From NCBI RefSeq assembly GCF_000702325.1, contig NZ_KL370891.1, forward strand, positions 2,003,306-2,067,305: 64,000 bases of DNA. Direction: 5' to 3'. This DNA comes from Thiomicrorhabdus sp. Milos-T2 (GTDB lineage Bacteria > Pseudomonadota > Gammaproteobacteria > Thiomicrospirales > Thiomicrospiraceae). A model generated the notes under the pieces. The model ran no database searches. It saw nothing but the letters and a program-made list of their open reading frames with translations, and had not been told where the DNA came from. Position numbers and translations under genes: made by a program. Below are positions 27,672 to 37,123 of this stretch, one piece after another (within the stretch, counting starts at the first letter, position 1; each line of letters opens with the position of its first letter).

Positions 27672-28631
27672 ATGACTTATCGTGTTGGTATCGTAATGGA
27701 CCCCATTGCCAATATTAAACCTCATAAAGACAGTTCTTTTGCCATGCTTTTGGAAGCACAACGCCGTGGTCACGAGCTGGTTTATATGCAACCAGAAGAC
27801 CTCTACCTAAAAAACGGTCAAGCCTTTGCGATTAGTAGCGAGCTAAAGGTTTGGGATCGCACTATAGATGAACAATTTTATGGTTTTGGCAACTCGCATG
27901 ATATTGCCTTAAACACCTTAGATATCATCTTAATTCGTCAAGACCCGCCTTTTAATAACGACTATCTTTACAGTACGCATATTCTTGAGCAAGCAGAGGC
28001 CGAGGGTGTTTTAGTGGTTAACAAACCGCAAAGCTTACGTGATGCTAATGAAAAACTATTTGCAAGTTGGTTTCCACAATGCATCCCACCAACAGTGGTT
28101 ACCGCCAATGCGGATAAACTAAAAGAGTTTGTAAAGACGCATTTAGATACCATTCTAAAACCGCTGGATGCCATGGGTGGCGCCTCTATTTTTAGAGTAC
28201 GCAAAGACGACCCCAATATGAACGTCATTATTGAGACCATGACCGACCATGGCAAACATCACATTATGGCGCAAACCTATATTCCAGAAATTAAAGCCGG
28301 CGACAAACGTATACTCTTAATCAACGGTGAGCCTATTGATTACACCTTAGCTCGCATACCCGCAGAAGGCGAAACACGTGGCAATATTGCCGCTGGCGGA
28401 ACCGGCGTTGGAATGGAAATTACCGAACGTGAACGTTGGCTATGCAGCGAAATAGCGCCTACTCTAAAAGCCAAAGGTCTCTATTTTGTTGGTTTAGATG
28501 TGATTGGAGATTACATCACTGAAATTAATGTCACCAGCCCAACCTGTATTAGAGAATTAGATAGTCAGTTCAACCTAAATATATCCGGAATCTTATTTGA
28601 TTGTTTAGAAAGCCAACTAGCATCTCATTAA
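27672..28631 (+). CDS. gshB: Glutathione synthetase GshB
   Basis: A 319-residue ATP-grasp enzyme adding glycine to gamma-glutamylcysteine. Family sequence includes VGIVMDPIANIKPHKDSSFAML, RQDPPFN, NKPQSLRDANEKL, LKPLDAMGGASIFRV and EINVTSPTCIRELD. Length is typical. It probably forms one pathway unit with gshA, although the R3 insertion between them makes a shared transcript uncertain. GGGAAC lies just before the start. Confidence 0.97.
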   Translation: MTYRVGIVMDPIANIKPHKDSSFAMLLEAQRRGHELVYMQPEDLYLKNGQAFAISSELKVWDRTIDEQFYGFGNSHDIALNTLDIILIRQDPPFNNDYLYSTHILEQAEAEGVLVVNKPQSLRDANEKLFASWFPQCIPPTVVTANADKLKEFVKTHLDTILKPLDAMGGASIFRVRKDDPNMNVIIETMTDHGKHHIMAQTYIPEIKAGDKRILLINGEPIDYTLARIPAEGETRGNIAAGGTGVGMEITERERWLCSEIAPTLKAKGLYFVGLDVIGDYITEINVTSPTCIRELDSQFNLNISGILFDCLESQLASH

Positions 28632-28687
28632 AACCTTATTTTTTTGGTTAACTTGAATAACTTTAACCGCATTGGATTAAACACTCC

Positions 28688-29716
28688 ATGACAACAACTC
28701 GCTTACCTTCTTTTTGGTTTATTAAGCTTTTTATCTTCGCTTCTATTCTGACTTTTATGGGCTGCAATAATCCACCAACGCCCCCTATTAAAGCCAGCTT
28801 AATTGTATTTGGAACCACTGTTGATATTACGGTTTATAGCGCTGATAAAAATAAAGCTAATCAAGCAATTCACCAAGTAGAACAAACTTTTCAAACCATG
28901 CATCACGAATGGCATGCTTGGGAAAAAGGCGGGATTGTCAGTAAAATCAATCAAGCTATCGCTAAAAAAACATCAATAGAAATCCCCAATTCAGTGGCTG
29001 ATTTCATTATTAAATCTCAAAAATTAAGTCAACAAAGTTTAGGCCTTTTTGATCCAGGCATTGGAAGCTTAGTTGAGCTATGGGGGTTTCATTCCGAAAA
29101 CTGGCAAGGCCCCCCGCCAAGTGCTGAAAAAATTCAAAATTGGCTTAACCACAAACCCTCTATTGCCGATATTAAAATAAAAAACAATCAGCTAACCAGT
29201 AAAAACCCTTATGTACAGCTCGACTTTGGCGGCAATGCTAAAGGCCTGGCCATTGATATTGCACTTAAAACCCTTAAAGATGCGGGCATTAAACATGCCT
29301 TGGTTAGCATTGGTGGAGACATGAAAGCTTTGGGTTTAAAAAACAACCAGGCCTGGTCAATTGGTATTCAAAACCCACAAAAGCCAAGTCAAGCGATGGC
29401 TAAAATAGAGTTAAAAGGAGGTGAAAGTATTGTTACCTCAGGAAATTATGAACGCTATTTTGAATGGCAAGGCAAACGCTACTCGCATATTTTAGACCCT
29501 GGTACGGGCTATCCATCCAACAGTTTTTCATCGGTTACGGTTATCCATAAAGATGCCACCACCGCCGATTCAGCAGCGACTGCAATTTTAGTCGCCGGCC
29601 CTAAACGCTGGTTAGCCGTAGCTAAGTCAATGGGGATTGAGCAAGTTTTTTGTATTGATAATCAAGGGCAAATCAGGCAAACAAAACAGATGGCAAAACG
29701 CCTTAAACTGCTATAA
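28688..29716 (+). CDS. apbE: FAD:protein FMN transferase ApbE (lipoprotein)
   Basis: A 342-residue lipoprotein: the lipobox LTFMGC places the lipidated Cys near residue 26. ApbE moves FMN from FAD to Thr of target proteins such as Na+-NQR and Rnf subunits. Motifs are GIGSLVELWGF, LDFGGNAKGLAID, SIGGDMKALG, ILDPGTGYP and TTADSAATAILV. An exact ACCAGGCCTGGT (29346-29357) encodes Asn-Gln-Ala-Trp. The gene ends in CTATAA, and that TATAATTT stretch could also serve as a -10 element for yqgE. No Rnf or Nqr gene is in the window. Confidence 0.95.
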   Translation: MTTTRLPSFWFIKLFIFASILTFMGCNNPPTPPIKASLIVFGTTVDITVYSADKNKANQAIHQVEQTFQTMHHEWHAWEKGGIVSKINQAIAKKTSIEIPNSVADFIIKSQKLSQQSLGLFDPGIGSLVELWGFHSENWQGPPPSAEKIQNWLNHKPSIADIKIKNNQLTSKNPYVQLDFGGNAKGLAIDIALKTLKDAGIKHALVSIGGDMKALGLKNNQAWSIGIQNPQKPSQAMAKIELKGGESIVTSGNYERYFEWQGKRYSHILDPGTGYPSNSFSSVTVIHKDATTADSAATAILVAGPKRWLAVAKSMGIEQVFCIDNQGQIRQTKQMAKRLKLL

Positions 29717-29723
29717 TTTCTCA

Positions 29724-30290
29724 ATGAATCAAATGAACTCGCTTGAACACCACTTTCTCATCGCTATGCCGGCCCTAGAGAATAGCTGGTTTGAAAAAAC
29801 CGTTATCTATATTGTAGAAGACAATCAACATGGTGCTATGGGGTTGGTCATCAACTTACCCAATAAAATCAATACCATTGAACTTCTAGAACATTTTGAC
29901 CTTCCTATTCCAGAAGGTGCCGACTATCTAGAACAAAGAGTGCTTATTGGTGGCCCGGTTGATTTAGAGCGTGGCTTTATTTTGCATAATGGTAACCGAG
30001 AGTGGAAAAGCTCGATGAGCCTGCCTGATAACTTAAATATGACCGTCTCAGAAGACTTTTTAGAAGCATTAAGTGTAGGTGATGCACCGGAGCACTTTTT
30101 AGTTTGTCTTGGCTTTGCCGGTTGGGAACCCGGGCAACTTGCTAATGAAATTCAAGAAAATAGTTGGTTAACTATTCCTTACAACCAAAGCTTATTATTT
30201 GAAACCCAAATAGAAGAGCGTTGGCAAGTTGCATTAGGAACCTTAGGTATTTCACCAGAATTCTTGAGCAGTGAGGCAGGTAATGCCTAA
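29724..30290 (+). CDS. YqgE/AlgH family protein
   Basis: About 188 residues, the normal length of the UPF0301 (YqgE/AlgH) family, of unknown biochemical function; AlgH was first tied to alginate regulation in Pseudomonas. Signatures are HHFLIAMPALENSWFEKTVIYI, GAMGLVINLP, VLIGGPVDLERGFILH and CLGFAGWEPGQLANEI. The ATG at 29724 (or 29733) is used; the longer frame from 29637 reads back into apbE. It overlaps ruvX by a few bases, a pairing conserved across proteobacteria. Confidence 0.93.
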   Translation: MNQMNSLEHHFLIAMPALENSWFEKTVIYIVEDNQHGAMGLVINLPNKINTIELLEHFDLPIPEGADYLEQRVLIGGPVDLERGFILHNGNREWKSSMSLPDNLNMTVSEDFLEALSVGDAPEHFLVCLGFAGWEPGQLANEIQENSWLTIPYNQSLLFETQIEERWQVALGTLGISPEFLSSEAGNA

Positions 30291-30705
30291 TTCAGCGCAA
30301 ACCAAACAGCCCGTTAAACCCAAAGGAGTTGTGATTGGTTTTGATTTTGGCTTACGTAGAATAGGCGTTGCCATAGGACAAACCATCACTCAAACAGCCG
30401 CGCCACAAGCGATAGTAAACAGTAAAGACGGTAAACCGGATTGGGAACATATCACCAAACTGTTTGAACAATGGCAGCCCGTTGCTATTGTTGTTGGCTT
30501 GCCAATGCGATTAGATGGAACTGAACAAGCATTAACCCAACCTGCTCGCAAATTTGGACAACGTTTAAGTGGCCGTTATAATCGACCTATCTTCTATATA
30601 GAAGAACAACTAAGCTCAATAGAAGCAGAAAACCGCGGTTTAAAACAAAAACATATTGATGATCATGCCGCCCAAATTTTATTAGAAAACTGGTTGCAGT
30701 CATAA
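30283..30705 (+). CDS. ruvX: RuvX/YqgF RNase H-like protein
   Basis: About 140 residues with the RNase H fold: GFDFGLRRIGVAIGQ at the start, AIVVGLPMRLDGTEQ in the middle and YIEEQLSSIEAE, ending with DDHAAQILLENWL. It is essential in many bacteria and implicated in pre-16S rRNA maturation; the Holliday-junction resolvase label is historical. The ATG at 30283, with GAGG just upstream, is chosen. It overlaps the yqgE stop by 8 nt, so translation is probably coupled. Confidence 0.94.
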   Translation: MPNSAQTKQPVKPKGVVIGFDFGLRRIGVAIGQTITQTAAPQAIVNSKDGKPDWEHITKLFEQWQPVAIVVGLPMRLDGTEQALTQPARKFGQRLSGRYNRPIFYIEEQLSSIEAENRGLKQKHIDDHAAQILLENWLQS

Positions 30706-30747
30706 ATTCATTGCAACCTTACTTTAAATACTGAATGAGACATTCGA

Positions 30748-31260
30748 ATGACTGAACTCGACATTGATGTTCCACAACTCATTACCCAAATCTGCGAACA
30801 AATTAAACAAAAACCTATGTTTGCCCAATCTCCCAAAATGATTGGGATTCGAACAGGTGGTGAATGGATTGCCCAAAAAATACACCAGCAACTCGAACTG
30901 AGTGACGAGTTAGGTGTTATTGATATTAACTTCTACCGAGATGATTTCTCAAAAACTGGATTAAATCCAACCGTCAAGCCGTCACATATTCCTTGGGATG
31001 TTGATAATCAACATATTATTTTAGTCGATGACGTTTTATATACAGGGCGTACAACCCGCGCCGCCTTAAATGAAATTTTTGATTATGGCCGCCCTGCTAG
31101 TGTCACTTTAGTGACCTTAGTTGACCGTAAAGGCTGCCGAGAACTTCCTTTTCAAGCTGACATCATTGGCGAAAGTTTAGAATGTAGCCAAACCATTAAG
31201 TTAACTGGTCCTGAACCTTTAAAAGTGACAATTTTAGAGACACAAGAGGAAACAGCATGA
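30748..31260 (+). CDS. pyrR: PyrR, uracil phosphoribosyltransferase-like
   Basis: A 170-residue phosphoribosyltransferase-fold protein. The PRPP loop is [21 protein letters not shown], with [11 protein letters not shown] and [12 protein letters not shown] characteristic of PyrR. In Bacillus PyrR binds pyr mRNA to attenuate transcription; in gammaproteobacteria with yqgE-ruvX-pyrR-pyrB-pyrC' its role is less clear, and I see no obvious PyrR-binding loop upstream. It overlaps pyrB by 4 nt (ATGA). Confidence 0.94.
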   Translation: MTELDIDVPQLITQICEQIKQKPMFAQSPKMIGIRTGGEWIAQKIHQQLELSDELGVIDINFYRDDFSKTGLNPTVKPSHIPWDVDNQHIILVDDVLYTGRTTRAALNEIFDYGRPASVTLVTLVDRKGCRELPFQADIIGESLECSQTIKLTGPEPLKVTILETQEETA

Positions 31261-32312
31261 GTTCAAAATTAGCTGGCCCCAATATCCAACTCAATGAATT
31301 GGGAAAATTGAAGCACTTTTTAACCTTAGAAGGATTAAAAGCGCATCATTTAACCGAGATTTTGGATACCGCAGAATCTTTTATTAATCCTGTTACCAAC
31401 GAGATTAAAAAAGTACCGATTTTGCGTGGTAAAAGCATTATGAACCTATTTTTTGAACCTAGTACACGAACTCGTACTACGTTTGAAATTGCCGAAAAGC
31501 GTCTTTCTGCTGACATAGAAAGTTTAGATATTCAAACCTCTGCAACCAAAAAAGGTGAATCTCTGCTTGATACCCTATGGAATTTACAGGCCATGCAAGC
31601 AGACATGTTTGTTATCCGCCATGCCGAAAGTGGAGCGGCACATTTTTTCTCCCAGCACGTTGCGCCGCATGTTCATGTCATGAATGCCGGAGATGGTCAA
31701 CACGCCCACCCTACTCAAGCCATGCTCGATATGTATACCATTCGCAAACATAAGGGTGATATTTATGATTTAACCGTTGCCATTATTGGGGATGTTTTGC
31801 ACTCTAGAGTGGTTCGTTCACAAATCCAAGCTTTAAGTATTTTAGAAGCACGTGAAATCCGAGTTATTGGCCCTAAGACCCTTATGCCAGAGTCTCCAGA
31901 AGCGCTTGGGGTTCACGTTTATCATAATATGGAAGAAGGTCTTAAAGATGTCGATGTCATCATAATGGTTAGGCTTCAAAATGAGCGCATGACCAGTGCC
32001 TTAATTCCTAGTGAAAAAGAGTTTTTTAAAGTATATGGCCTAACAGAAGAACGCTTGGCATTAGCCAAACCCGATGCCATTGTTATGCACCCTGGCCCGA
32101 TCAACCGCGGGGTAGAGATTGACTCTGCGGTTGCTGATGGTTCCCAATCCGTTATTTTAGAACAGGTAACATACGGCATTGCGGTAAGAATGGCTGTTAT
32201 GGCAATTATCATGAGTAATGCAGCCCAACTTTCACAACACAAACTAGAACAAGAGCAGCAAGCAAACCTTGATTTAATTGAACAGAACAACCAAGCGGAG
32301 GGCACACTGTGA
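31257..32312 (+). CDS. pyrB: Aspartate carbamoyltransferase PyrB
   Basis: A 351-residue catalytic subunit making carbamoyl-aspartate. Motifs are [44 protein letters not shown] and [13 protein letters not shown]. Compared with E. coli PyrB it has an N-terminal extension and an acidic/Gln-rich tail, as in the Pseudomonas type that assembles with an inactive dihydroorotase (PyrC'). It overlaps both neighbours by 4 nt. No pyrI regulatory subunit is present, which fits that type. Confidence 0.97.
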   Translation: MSSKLAGPNIQLNELGKLKHFLTLEGLKAHHLTEILDTAESFINPVTNEIKKVPILRGKSIMNLFFEPSTRTRTTFEIAEKRLSADIESLDIQTSATKKGESLLDTLWNLQAMQADMFVIRHAESGAAHFFSQHVAPHVHVMNAGDGQHAHPTQAMLDMYTIRKHKGDIYDLTVAIIGDVLHSRVVRSQIQALSILEAREIRVIGPKTLMPESPEALGVHVYHNMEEGLKDVDVIIMVRLQNERMTSALIPSEKEFFKVYGLTEERLALAKPDAIVMHPGPINRGVEIDSAVADGSQSVILEQVTYGIAVRMAVMAIIMSNAAQLSQHKLEQEQQANLDLIEQNNQAEGTL

Positions 32313-33586
32313 GACGCATTATTAAAAACGGTCGTGTCATCGACCCTAGCCAAAACCTTGATAAAGTCACCAATGTGTATTTTTCACGTGGCCGAATTGT
32401 CGCGGTTAGCGATGAAGCTCCAGAAGGGTTTAATGCAGATCAAGAAGTGGATGCAACAGGTAAATGGGTTTTACCAGGCCTGGTAGATTTACACGCACGT
32501 TTAGGCGAACCAGGAAGCCAATACACCGGAAGTATTGCCTCAGAAACCAAAGCCGCCGTATCCGGAGGGATTACCAGTATTTGCTGCCCTCCGGATACTG
32601 CACCCGTTAACGACTCTCAAGCTGTAACCGAGCTCATTCAACGTCGTGGCCGTCAGGCTGCTACGGCTTTTGTTATGCCAATTGGAGCGATGACTCAAGG
32701 TTTAGATGGCGAGCGTTTAAGCAACTCATTCTCTCTCAAAGATGCAGGATGTATTGCATTAAGCCAAGCCAATAAACCTATTCAAAATTCATTAACCCTT
32801 AAAAATGCACTCGAGTACAACTCAACCCTAGATATTCCTATCTTTTTGCGCAGTGAAGATAAACAACTCCGTAATGGGGGCATTGCGCATAGTGGCCCAG
32901 TCAGTTCTCGATTAGGCTTACCTGAAAACCCTCCTGCTGCAGAAACCGCTGCACTGGCGAGAGATTTAGTTTTAGTTGAACAATCAGGCGTTAAAGCTCA
33001 TTTTTCACAGCTATCTTGCGCTCGTTCTGTTGAACTCATTGCCGATGCTAAAAAACGTGGTTTACCCGTTACCTGTGATGTGGCCATTCATCAGTTACAC
33101 CTTTCAGAAATGGATTTACTAGGATTCAATAGTCTATTTAACGTCTCCCCTCCACTGCGTAGCATGAGTGATAAACAGGCGCTTATCTATGGTGTCAAAA
33201 CCGGAGTTATTGATGCCATTGTCAGTGACCATACCCCATTAGACCGCGACGCTAAATTACTCCCCTTTGGTGAAAGTGCCCCAGGCATTAGTGGATTAGA
33301 AACCTTAATGGCTTTAGTTTTAAAACTAGTTCAAAATGGTGATTTAGACTTAATGACAGCGGTGCGATCTGTCACCCAAAAACCTGCTGAAATCATCGAT
33401 TGCAAAACGGGCTGTTTAACAGAAGGTCATTCTGCAGATATTTGCATTGTAGATCCTGAAGCCATTTGGACATTAGACACTCAACAGATGCTAAGTAAAG
33501 GCAAAAATACCCCTTTTGCCGGCTGGGAATTTGTGGGACAAGTAGAACAAACCTTCTTCCAAGGAAGACCTGTTTTTCGTTTATAA
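32309..33586 (+). CDS. pyrC': Inactive dihydroorotase-like PyrC'
   Basis: A 425-residue amidohydrolase-fold protein with a GTG start and GGAGGG upstream. Active dihydroorotases have an HxH metal motif (DxHxHxR); here it reads D60-L-H62-A-R64-L-G66, so the second His and the substrate-binding Arg are replaced. This matches the Pseudomonas PyrC' that is needed for ATCase assembly but has no dihydroorotase activity. SDHTPLD is kept. A separate active pyrC should exist elsewhere. An exact ACCAGGCCTGGT (32473-32484) encodes Pro-Gly-Leu-Val. Confidence 0.92.
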   Translation: MRRIIKNGRVIDPSQNLDKVTNVYFSRGRIVAVSDEAPEGFNADQEVDATGKWVLPGLVDLHARLGEPGSQYTGSIASETKAAVSGGITSICCPPDTAPVNDSQAVTELIQRRGRQAATAFVMPIGAMTQGLDGERLSNSFSLKDAGCIALSQANKPIQNSLTLKNALEYNSTLDIPIFLRSEDKQLRNGGIAHSGPVSSRLGLPENPPAAETAALARDLVLVEQSGVKAHFSQLSCARSVELIADAKKRGLPVTCDVAIHQLHLSEMDLLGFNSLFNVSPPLRSMSDKQALIYGVKTGVIDAIVSDHTPLDRDAKLLPFGESAPGISGLETLMALVLKLVQNGDLDLMTAVRSVTQKPAEIIDCKTGCLTEGHSADICIVDPEAIWTLDTQQMLSKGKNTPFAGWEFVGQVEQTFFQGRPVFRL

Positions 33587-33660
33587 CGAGTTTATTGCAA
33601 CTCGATACCCTCTCATAAAATAAACTGGGTTAAAGTGATTAGTGAGTTGCAACGAATTTA

Positions 33661-33948
33661 GAGTATCCATATTTTGTGATTGATTATCCAATATTGTAAA
33701 AATTAACCACGAAGACACAGAGGCACGAAGATAAAAAAATAAATAAAAGCGATTACAAAATCATATCCTAACGTTATTAACTCATGCCTATAAGCTTTGC
33801 ATTTGTATAGTTTAACAGCGATTAATTTATTACGTTTAGTTTCGTTATTCGTTAAATTTAAGTTGGTATTAAATATTAGAAATCTTCGTGCTTTTGTGTC
33901 TTCGTGGTTAAAAGATTTATTTAATCAATCATAAAATACATATACCCC
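33661..33948 (-). repeat. R4 palindromic element, copy 2 (empty site)
   Basis: 288 bp, the inverted counterpart of 8808-9265 without the MITE. It keeps both inverted layers (CCACGAAGACACAGAGGCAC on the left, TTTTGTGTCTTCGTGGTTAA on the right). At the place where copy 1 holds a MITE flanked by CTAAT twice, this copy has the sequence once, uninterrupted (near 33869-33885). It fills most of the 33587-33987 gap; no gene is seen there. Confidence 0.8.
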
Positions 33949-33987
33949 AAATTTATAAACCACAACATTTTAGGCTCTGCGATTTTT

Positions 33988-34710
33988 ATGTCTTGCTATT
34001 CACTCAATAAACCTGCCAGTCAAACCGAACAACTTAATGGTTTTTGGATGGTTAGTCTGACCTTGAATGAAAAAATCCCATTGTCAGAGGGGTTAACATC
34101 ACACTTTTATTTAAAAGATATCCCAAACATCTCTTTAGCCTTATTTGAGCATGCTAAAGATAATCCCTCTACAAATTATCAGTTTTTAACAAACCAGCCT
34201 CTACCGCAAATAGCTCTTGATAACAGCACCACTCTTTGCCTTGAATCAAGTTCAAATATCAGCTTACCTGAAGCCTCTCAACCCTTGCTTATATTGGCAA
34301 GTAACCTCTATATAGCCAATGCATTTGCCTTAGCCAAAAATAGAAGTCTCAATCATCCACAGAGCATCACCAATGTCATTCTCTCAACCGAAAACTTATT
34401 TCCTTTTGTTGTAAAACCGGCTCGTTACCTAATGGATGAAATGCCTGCAGAAGCGATTGGTGCTTGCACCTTACTGGAGGATTGGAAAATTCAAAACCGA
34501 TTAGCCTCTTCAGAGGGGCTACCAGGCAGTTTTGGGGGAAGCTTAGATGAAATTTTGTCTGAATGGCTTGCCGCCAAACAGTTTAACAATCAAAATTTGT
34601 TAGAAATTGAAACTTGGCAAATCATCATCTTTGCTGAGAAAGAATTTCAAAAAAAATGCCTAAATGTCATCCAACAGCATGATTGGATTAAACATTTAGG
34701 CACTATATAA
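33988..34710 (+). CDS. Uncharacterised protein, oxidoreductase-like C-terminus
   Basis: A 240-residue protein without signal peptide or membrane segment. I do not recognise it securely. The C-terminal half shows a pattern like the NAD-binding half of ferredoxin-reductase/PyrK-type proteins: a hydrophobic strand and helix (PLLILASNLYIANAFALAKN), then a segment with GACTLLEDW and a Cys-poor Gly-rich stretch (LPGSFGGSLDEILSEWL). The nucleotide-binding Gly motif is degenerate. Position after pyrR-pyrB-pyrC' suggests, weakly, a pyrimidine link such as dihydroorotate dehydrogenase. It has no clear ribosome-binding site. Confidence 0.6.
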   Translation: MSCYSLNKPASQTEQLNGFWMVSLTLNEKIPLSEGLTSHFYLKDIPNISLALFEHAKDNPSTNYQFLTNQPLPQIALDNSTTLCLESSSNISLPEASQPLLILASNLYIANAFALAKNRSLNHPQSITNVILSTENLFPFVVKPARYLMDEMPAEAIGACTLLEDWKIQNRLASSEGLPGSFGGSLDEILSEWLAAKQFNNQNLLEIETWQIIIFAEKEFQKKCLNVIQQHDWIKHLGTI

Positions 34711-34796
34711 GGTACACAATAATGTATAGAATAAGGTATAGACTCCTTTGCAAGAGTCGATAAATCTATAAAAAGGCTTTGTTTAAACCTACAAAA

Positions 34797-35027
34797 TCAT
34801 TCTTCTAAACCATTAACCGAAGCCGCTTTTTTACGCGTCATTTTAGCCATATTTTCTAAATCTTTAGCGGCAGTATGTAAAGCTAATTGCGCTGTTGAAC
34901 CTAAAGCCGCTTCAACTAAAATATGCAGTTCACCATAATTATCTTCTGTTAATAACGCTCTTTGTTGCGTATTTAAACTTTTTTTAAAACCTTCAACCAC
35001 ATTGGTGGCATGCTTTTCAATATTCAT
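34797..35027 (-). CDS. Small conserved-looking protein, unknown
   Basis: A 76-residue, all-helical, soluble protein (start MNIEKHATNVVEGFKKSL). The composition is Ala/Leu/Lys/Glu-rich without cysteines or a signal peptide. GGAGTAAAAA lies just before the ATG on the minus strand, which supports translation. It is downstream of ppk2 on the same strand, separated by a MITE. No function can be assigned. Confidence 0.6.
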   Translation of the reverse strand: MNIEKHATNVVEGFKKSLNTQQRALLTEDNYGELHILVEAALGSTAQLALHTAAKDLENMAKMTRKKAASVNGLEE

Positions 35028-35077
35028 TTTTTACTCCAATCACTAAGCTTTAGGTAGTGTTTTTTAATTAACTTACA

Positions 35078-35261
35078 GAGACCTTTGCACGAGGTAGGTG
35101 CGAAAGAAAAATGAGAGAAAATTTGCCTGATTGCGGCGGAAAGCGCAGGGAATAGCTAGCTATTCGCAAGTTGTCGCCCAACGGAAGTACCCTTGGGGTA
35201 CAACAAAAATCAGGTGAATTTTAACCATTTTTACTCGTGCATACTCTCGTGCAAAGGTCTC
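35078..35261 (+). mobile_element. GAGACC MITE, copy I (with insertion)
   Basis: 184 bp with normal ends and core, plus about 25 extra bases after the central palindrome (from CGCCCAACGGAAGTACCC). Flanks TTACA and TTAAA make a 4/5 target duplication. The right end lies 6 bp from the ppk2 stop codon. Confidence 0.85.
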
Positions 35262-35267
35262 TTAAAT

Positions 35268-36062
35268 TTAATCGTTCTGAAAAATATCTTCACCCGAACT
35301 GACAATTAAAGGGTCCGGTATTCCTACAATTTTTTCATCCTTACCATCGTATGGAATCTGACTCAAAACATGACGCATTGTTTCTATACGTGCACGTTTT
35401 TTATCATTTGATTTCACCACTGTCCATGGTGCATGGCTGGTATTGGTATAGAAAAACATATCTTCTTTAGCGCGCGTATAATCATCCCATCGATCAAGCG
35501 AGGCTAAATCCATTGGACTTAACTTCCACTGTTTTAATGGGTCAGTTTTACGTGCATTAAAACGTCTTAACTGCTCTTTACGCCCTACGGAGAACCAAAA
35601 CTTCATAATGCGTACACCATCCGCTTGAATCATACGTTCAAATTCTGGGGCTTGGTGCATAAACAAGGTGTATTCTTGAGGCTTACAAAATCCCATTACA
35701 CGCTCAACTCCAGCTCGGTTGTACCAAGAACGGTCAAATAGAACAATCTCTCCCGCTGTTGGCATATTTTCAATATAACGCTGAAAATACCATTGACCCT
35801 TTTCGATTTCACTCGGTTTATCAAGGGCTACCACTCGAGCACCACGAGGATTAAGGTGTTCCATCATACGTTTTATTGTGCCCCCTTTCCCGGCAGCATC
35901 ACGCCCTTCAAAGACTAAAACAATACGTTCATCATTCTCTTTTACCCACTTCTGCAACTTTAAAAGTTCAATTTGTAAAGAACGCTTTGTTTTTTCATAT
36001 TCATCACGGCTAATCTTTTCTTTATAAGGGTAGTTATTTTGACTGGACTTAACTTTTTTCAC
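35268..36062 (-). CDS. ppk2: Polyphosphate kinase 2
   Basis: A 264-residue PPK2-family kinase that uses polyphosphate to phosphorylate nucleotides (or the reverse). The Walker A is FEGRDAAGKGGTIKR (about 52-66), with NPRGARVVALDKP, the lid-like WYFQRYIENMPTAGEIVLFDRSWYNRAGVERV region (Walker B FDRSWYNR) and KFWFSVGRKEQLRRF. It is a single-domain PPK2. It is preceded by a strongly AT-rich upstream region and followed by a MITE. Confidence 0.94.
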   Translation of the reverse strand: MKKVKSSQNNYPYKEKISRDEYEKTKRSLQIELLKLQKWVKENDERIVLVFEGRDAAGKGGTIKRMMEHLNPRGARVVALDKPSEIEKGQWYFQRYIENMPTAGEIVLFDRSWYNRAGVERVMGFCKPQEYTLFMHQAPEFERMIQADGVRIMKFWFSVGRKEQLRRFNARKTDPLKQWKLSPMDLASLDRWDDYTRAKEDMFFYTNTSHAPWTVVKSNDKKRARIETMRHVLSQIPYDGKDEKIVGIPDPLIVSSGEDIFQND

Positions 36063-36230
36063 TCTATCCTCCTGCTTAAATTATTCAGTATTTATAATTA
36101 AACTATACTCCCTATCAAAAGATTATTCTGTAGGGTTATACAAGATTTTTTTTAATAATTGATTAAGAATAATTTACATTTATAAAACTAAAAGAGAACT
36201 TTTTGAAGGTCGGTGACCGTATTAAAAAGC

Positions 36231-36242
36231 ACCAGGCCTGGT
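36231..36242. repeat. ACCAGGCCTGGT palindrome upstream of yggS
   Basis: Exact 12-bp copy 53 bp before the yggS start. A one-mismatch copy lies inside yggS at 36345-36356. Confidence 0.9.
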
Positions 36243-36294
36243 AATTGATTAAAATATACTTATTTACCCAACTATAAAAACGACTGGATTACTG

Positions 36295-36993
36295 ATGTCT
36301 GATTCTATTATTACCCGTTATGAAAACGTTAAACACCGAATTAACCAGGCCTGCTTAAATGCCAAACGTGCCCCTGAATCTGTGCATTTATTGGCCGTAA
36401 GTAAAACCAAGCCAATTGAAGACATTAAACAATTAGCAGAACATGGCCAAGTTGCTTTTGGTGAAAATTACCTGCAAGAAGCGCTAAGTAAAATTGAAGT
36501 TTTGCCTAACCTTGAATGGCATTTTATTGGTCCGATTCAATCTAATAAAACAAAACCGATAGCCGAAAACTTTCAATGGGTGCATAGTGTTGATCGCTTA
36601 AAAATTGCTCAACGTTTAAGCATGCAACGCCCTGAAGCCTTACCACCGTTAAACATTTTACTGGAAATCAATATTAGTGAAGCGCCTTCAAAAGCGGGAT
36701 TTACCCCTAAAGAGTTATTAGAAATTGCACCGCAAATTGCCCAGCTTCCTAATTTACAATTAAGAGGACTAATGGCCATTCCTCAACCGGCTGCTTCTTT
36801 AGAAGAACAACGTAAACCCTTTACTGAGATGCATCAGCTTTTATCTAAATTACAGGATTCATTACCCAACCAAAATCTGGATACCTTATCAATGGGAATG
36901 TCAGGAGATTTGGAAGCCGCGATTTATGAAGGCGCAAGCATTGTGCGAATAGGAACTGATATTTTTGGTGCCAGAGACTATAGCCAAAAATAA
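36295..36993 (+). CDS. yggS: PLP homeostasis protein YggS
   Basis: A 232-residue PLP-binding protein of the alanine-racemase N-terminal-like fold (PLPBP/YggS), involved in vitamin B6 homeostasis rather than catalysis. Signatures are VHLLAVSKTKP (PLP lysine), GENYLQEALSK, WHFIGPIQSNK and LSMGMSGDLEAAI. In Pseudomonas the order yggS-proC-yggT-metX-metW is conserved; here a DUF5610-like gene and repeats separate yggS from proC. Confidence 0.96.
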   Translation: MSDSIITRYENVKHRINQACLNAKRAPESVHLLAVSKTKPIEDIKQLAEHGQVAFGENYLQEALSKIEVLPNLEWHFIGPIQSNKTKPIAENFQWVHSVDRLKIAQRLSMQRPEALPPLNILLEINISEAPSKAGFTPKELLEIAPQIAQLPNLQLRGLMAIPQPAASLEEQRKPFTEMHQLLSKLQDSLPNQNLDTLSMGMSGDLEAAIYEGASIVRIGTDIFGARDYSQK

Positions 36994-37029
36994 CATGTAA
37001 AAGCTTCGATGTATTCAAAAAGTACAGCG

Positions 37030-37087
37030 ATTGAGAAGCCTTTTGAAGTATTAGCCTTTGCCTTAATCTTTAAACAGGCTTCTCAAT
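37030..37087. repeat. Inverted R3 fragments forming a hairpin
   Basis: Perfect 12-bp arms ATTGAGAAGCCT (37030-37041) and AGGCTTCTCAAT (37076-37087). The left arm and following bases are the reverse complement of the right end of R3; the right arm and the bases after it match the R3 right end in direct orientation. It may serve as a terminator for yggS or the convergent gene. Confidence 0.65.
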
Positions 37088-37123
37088 ATTTATACTGTCT
37101 GATTAAATCTAAGCTTTTATCAC

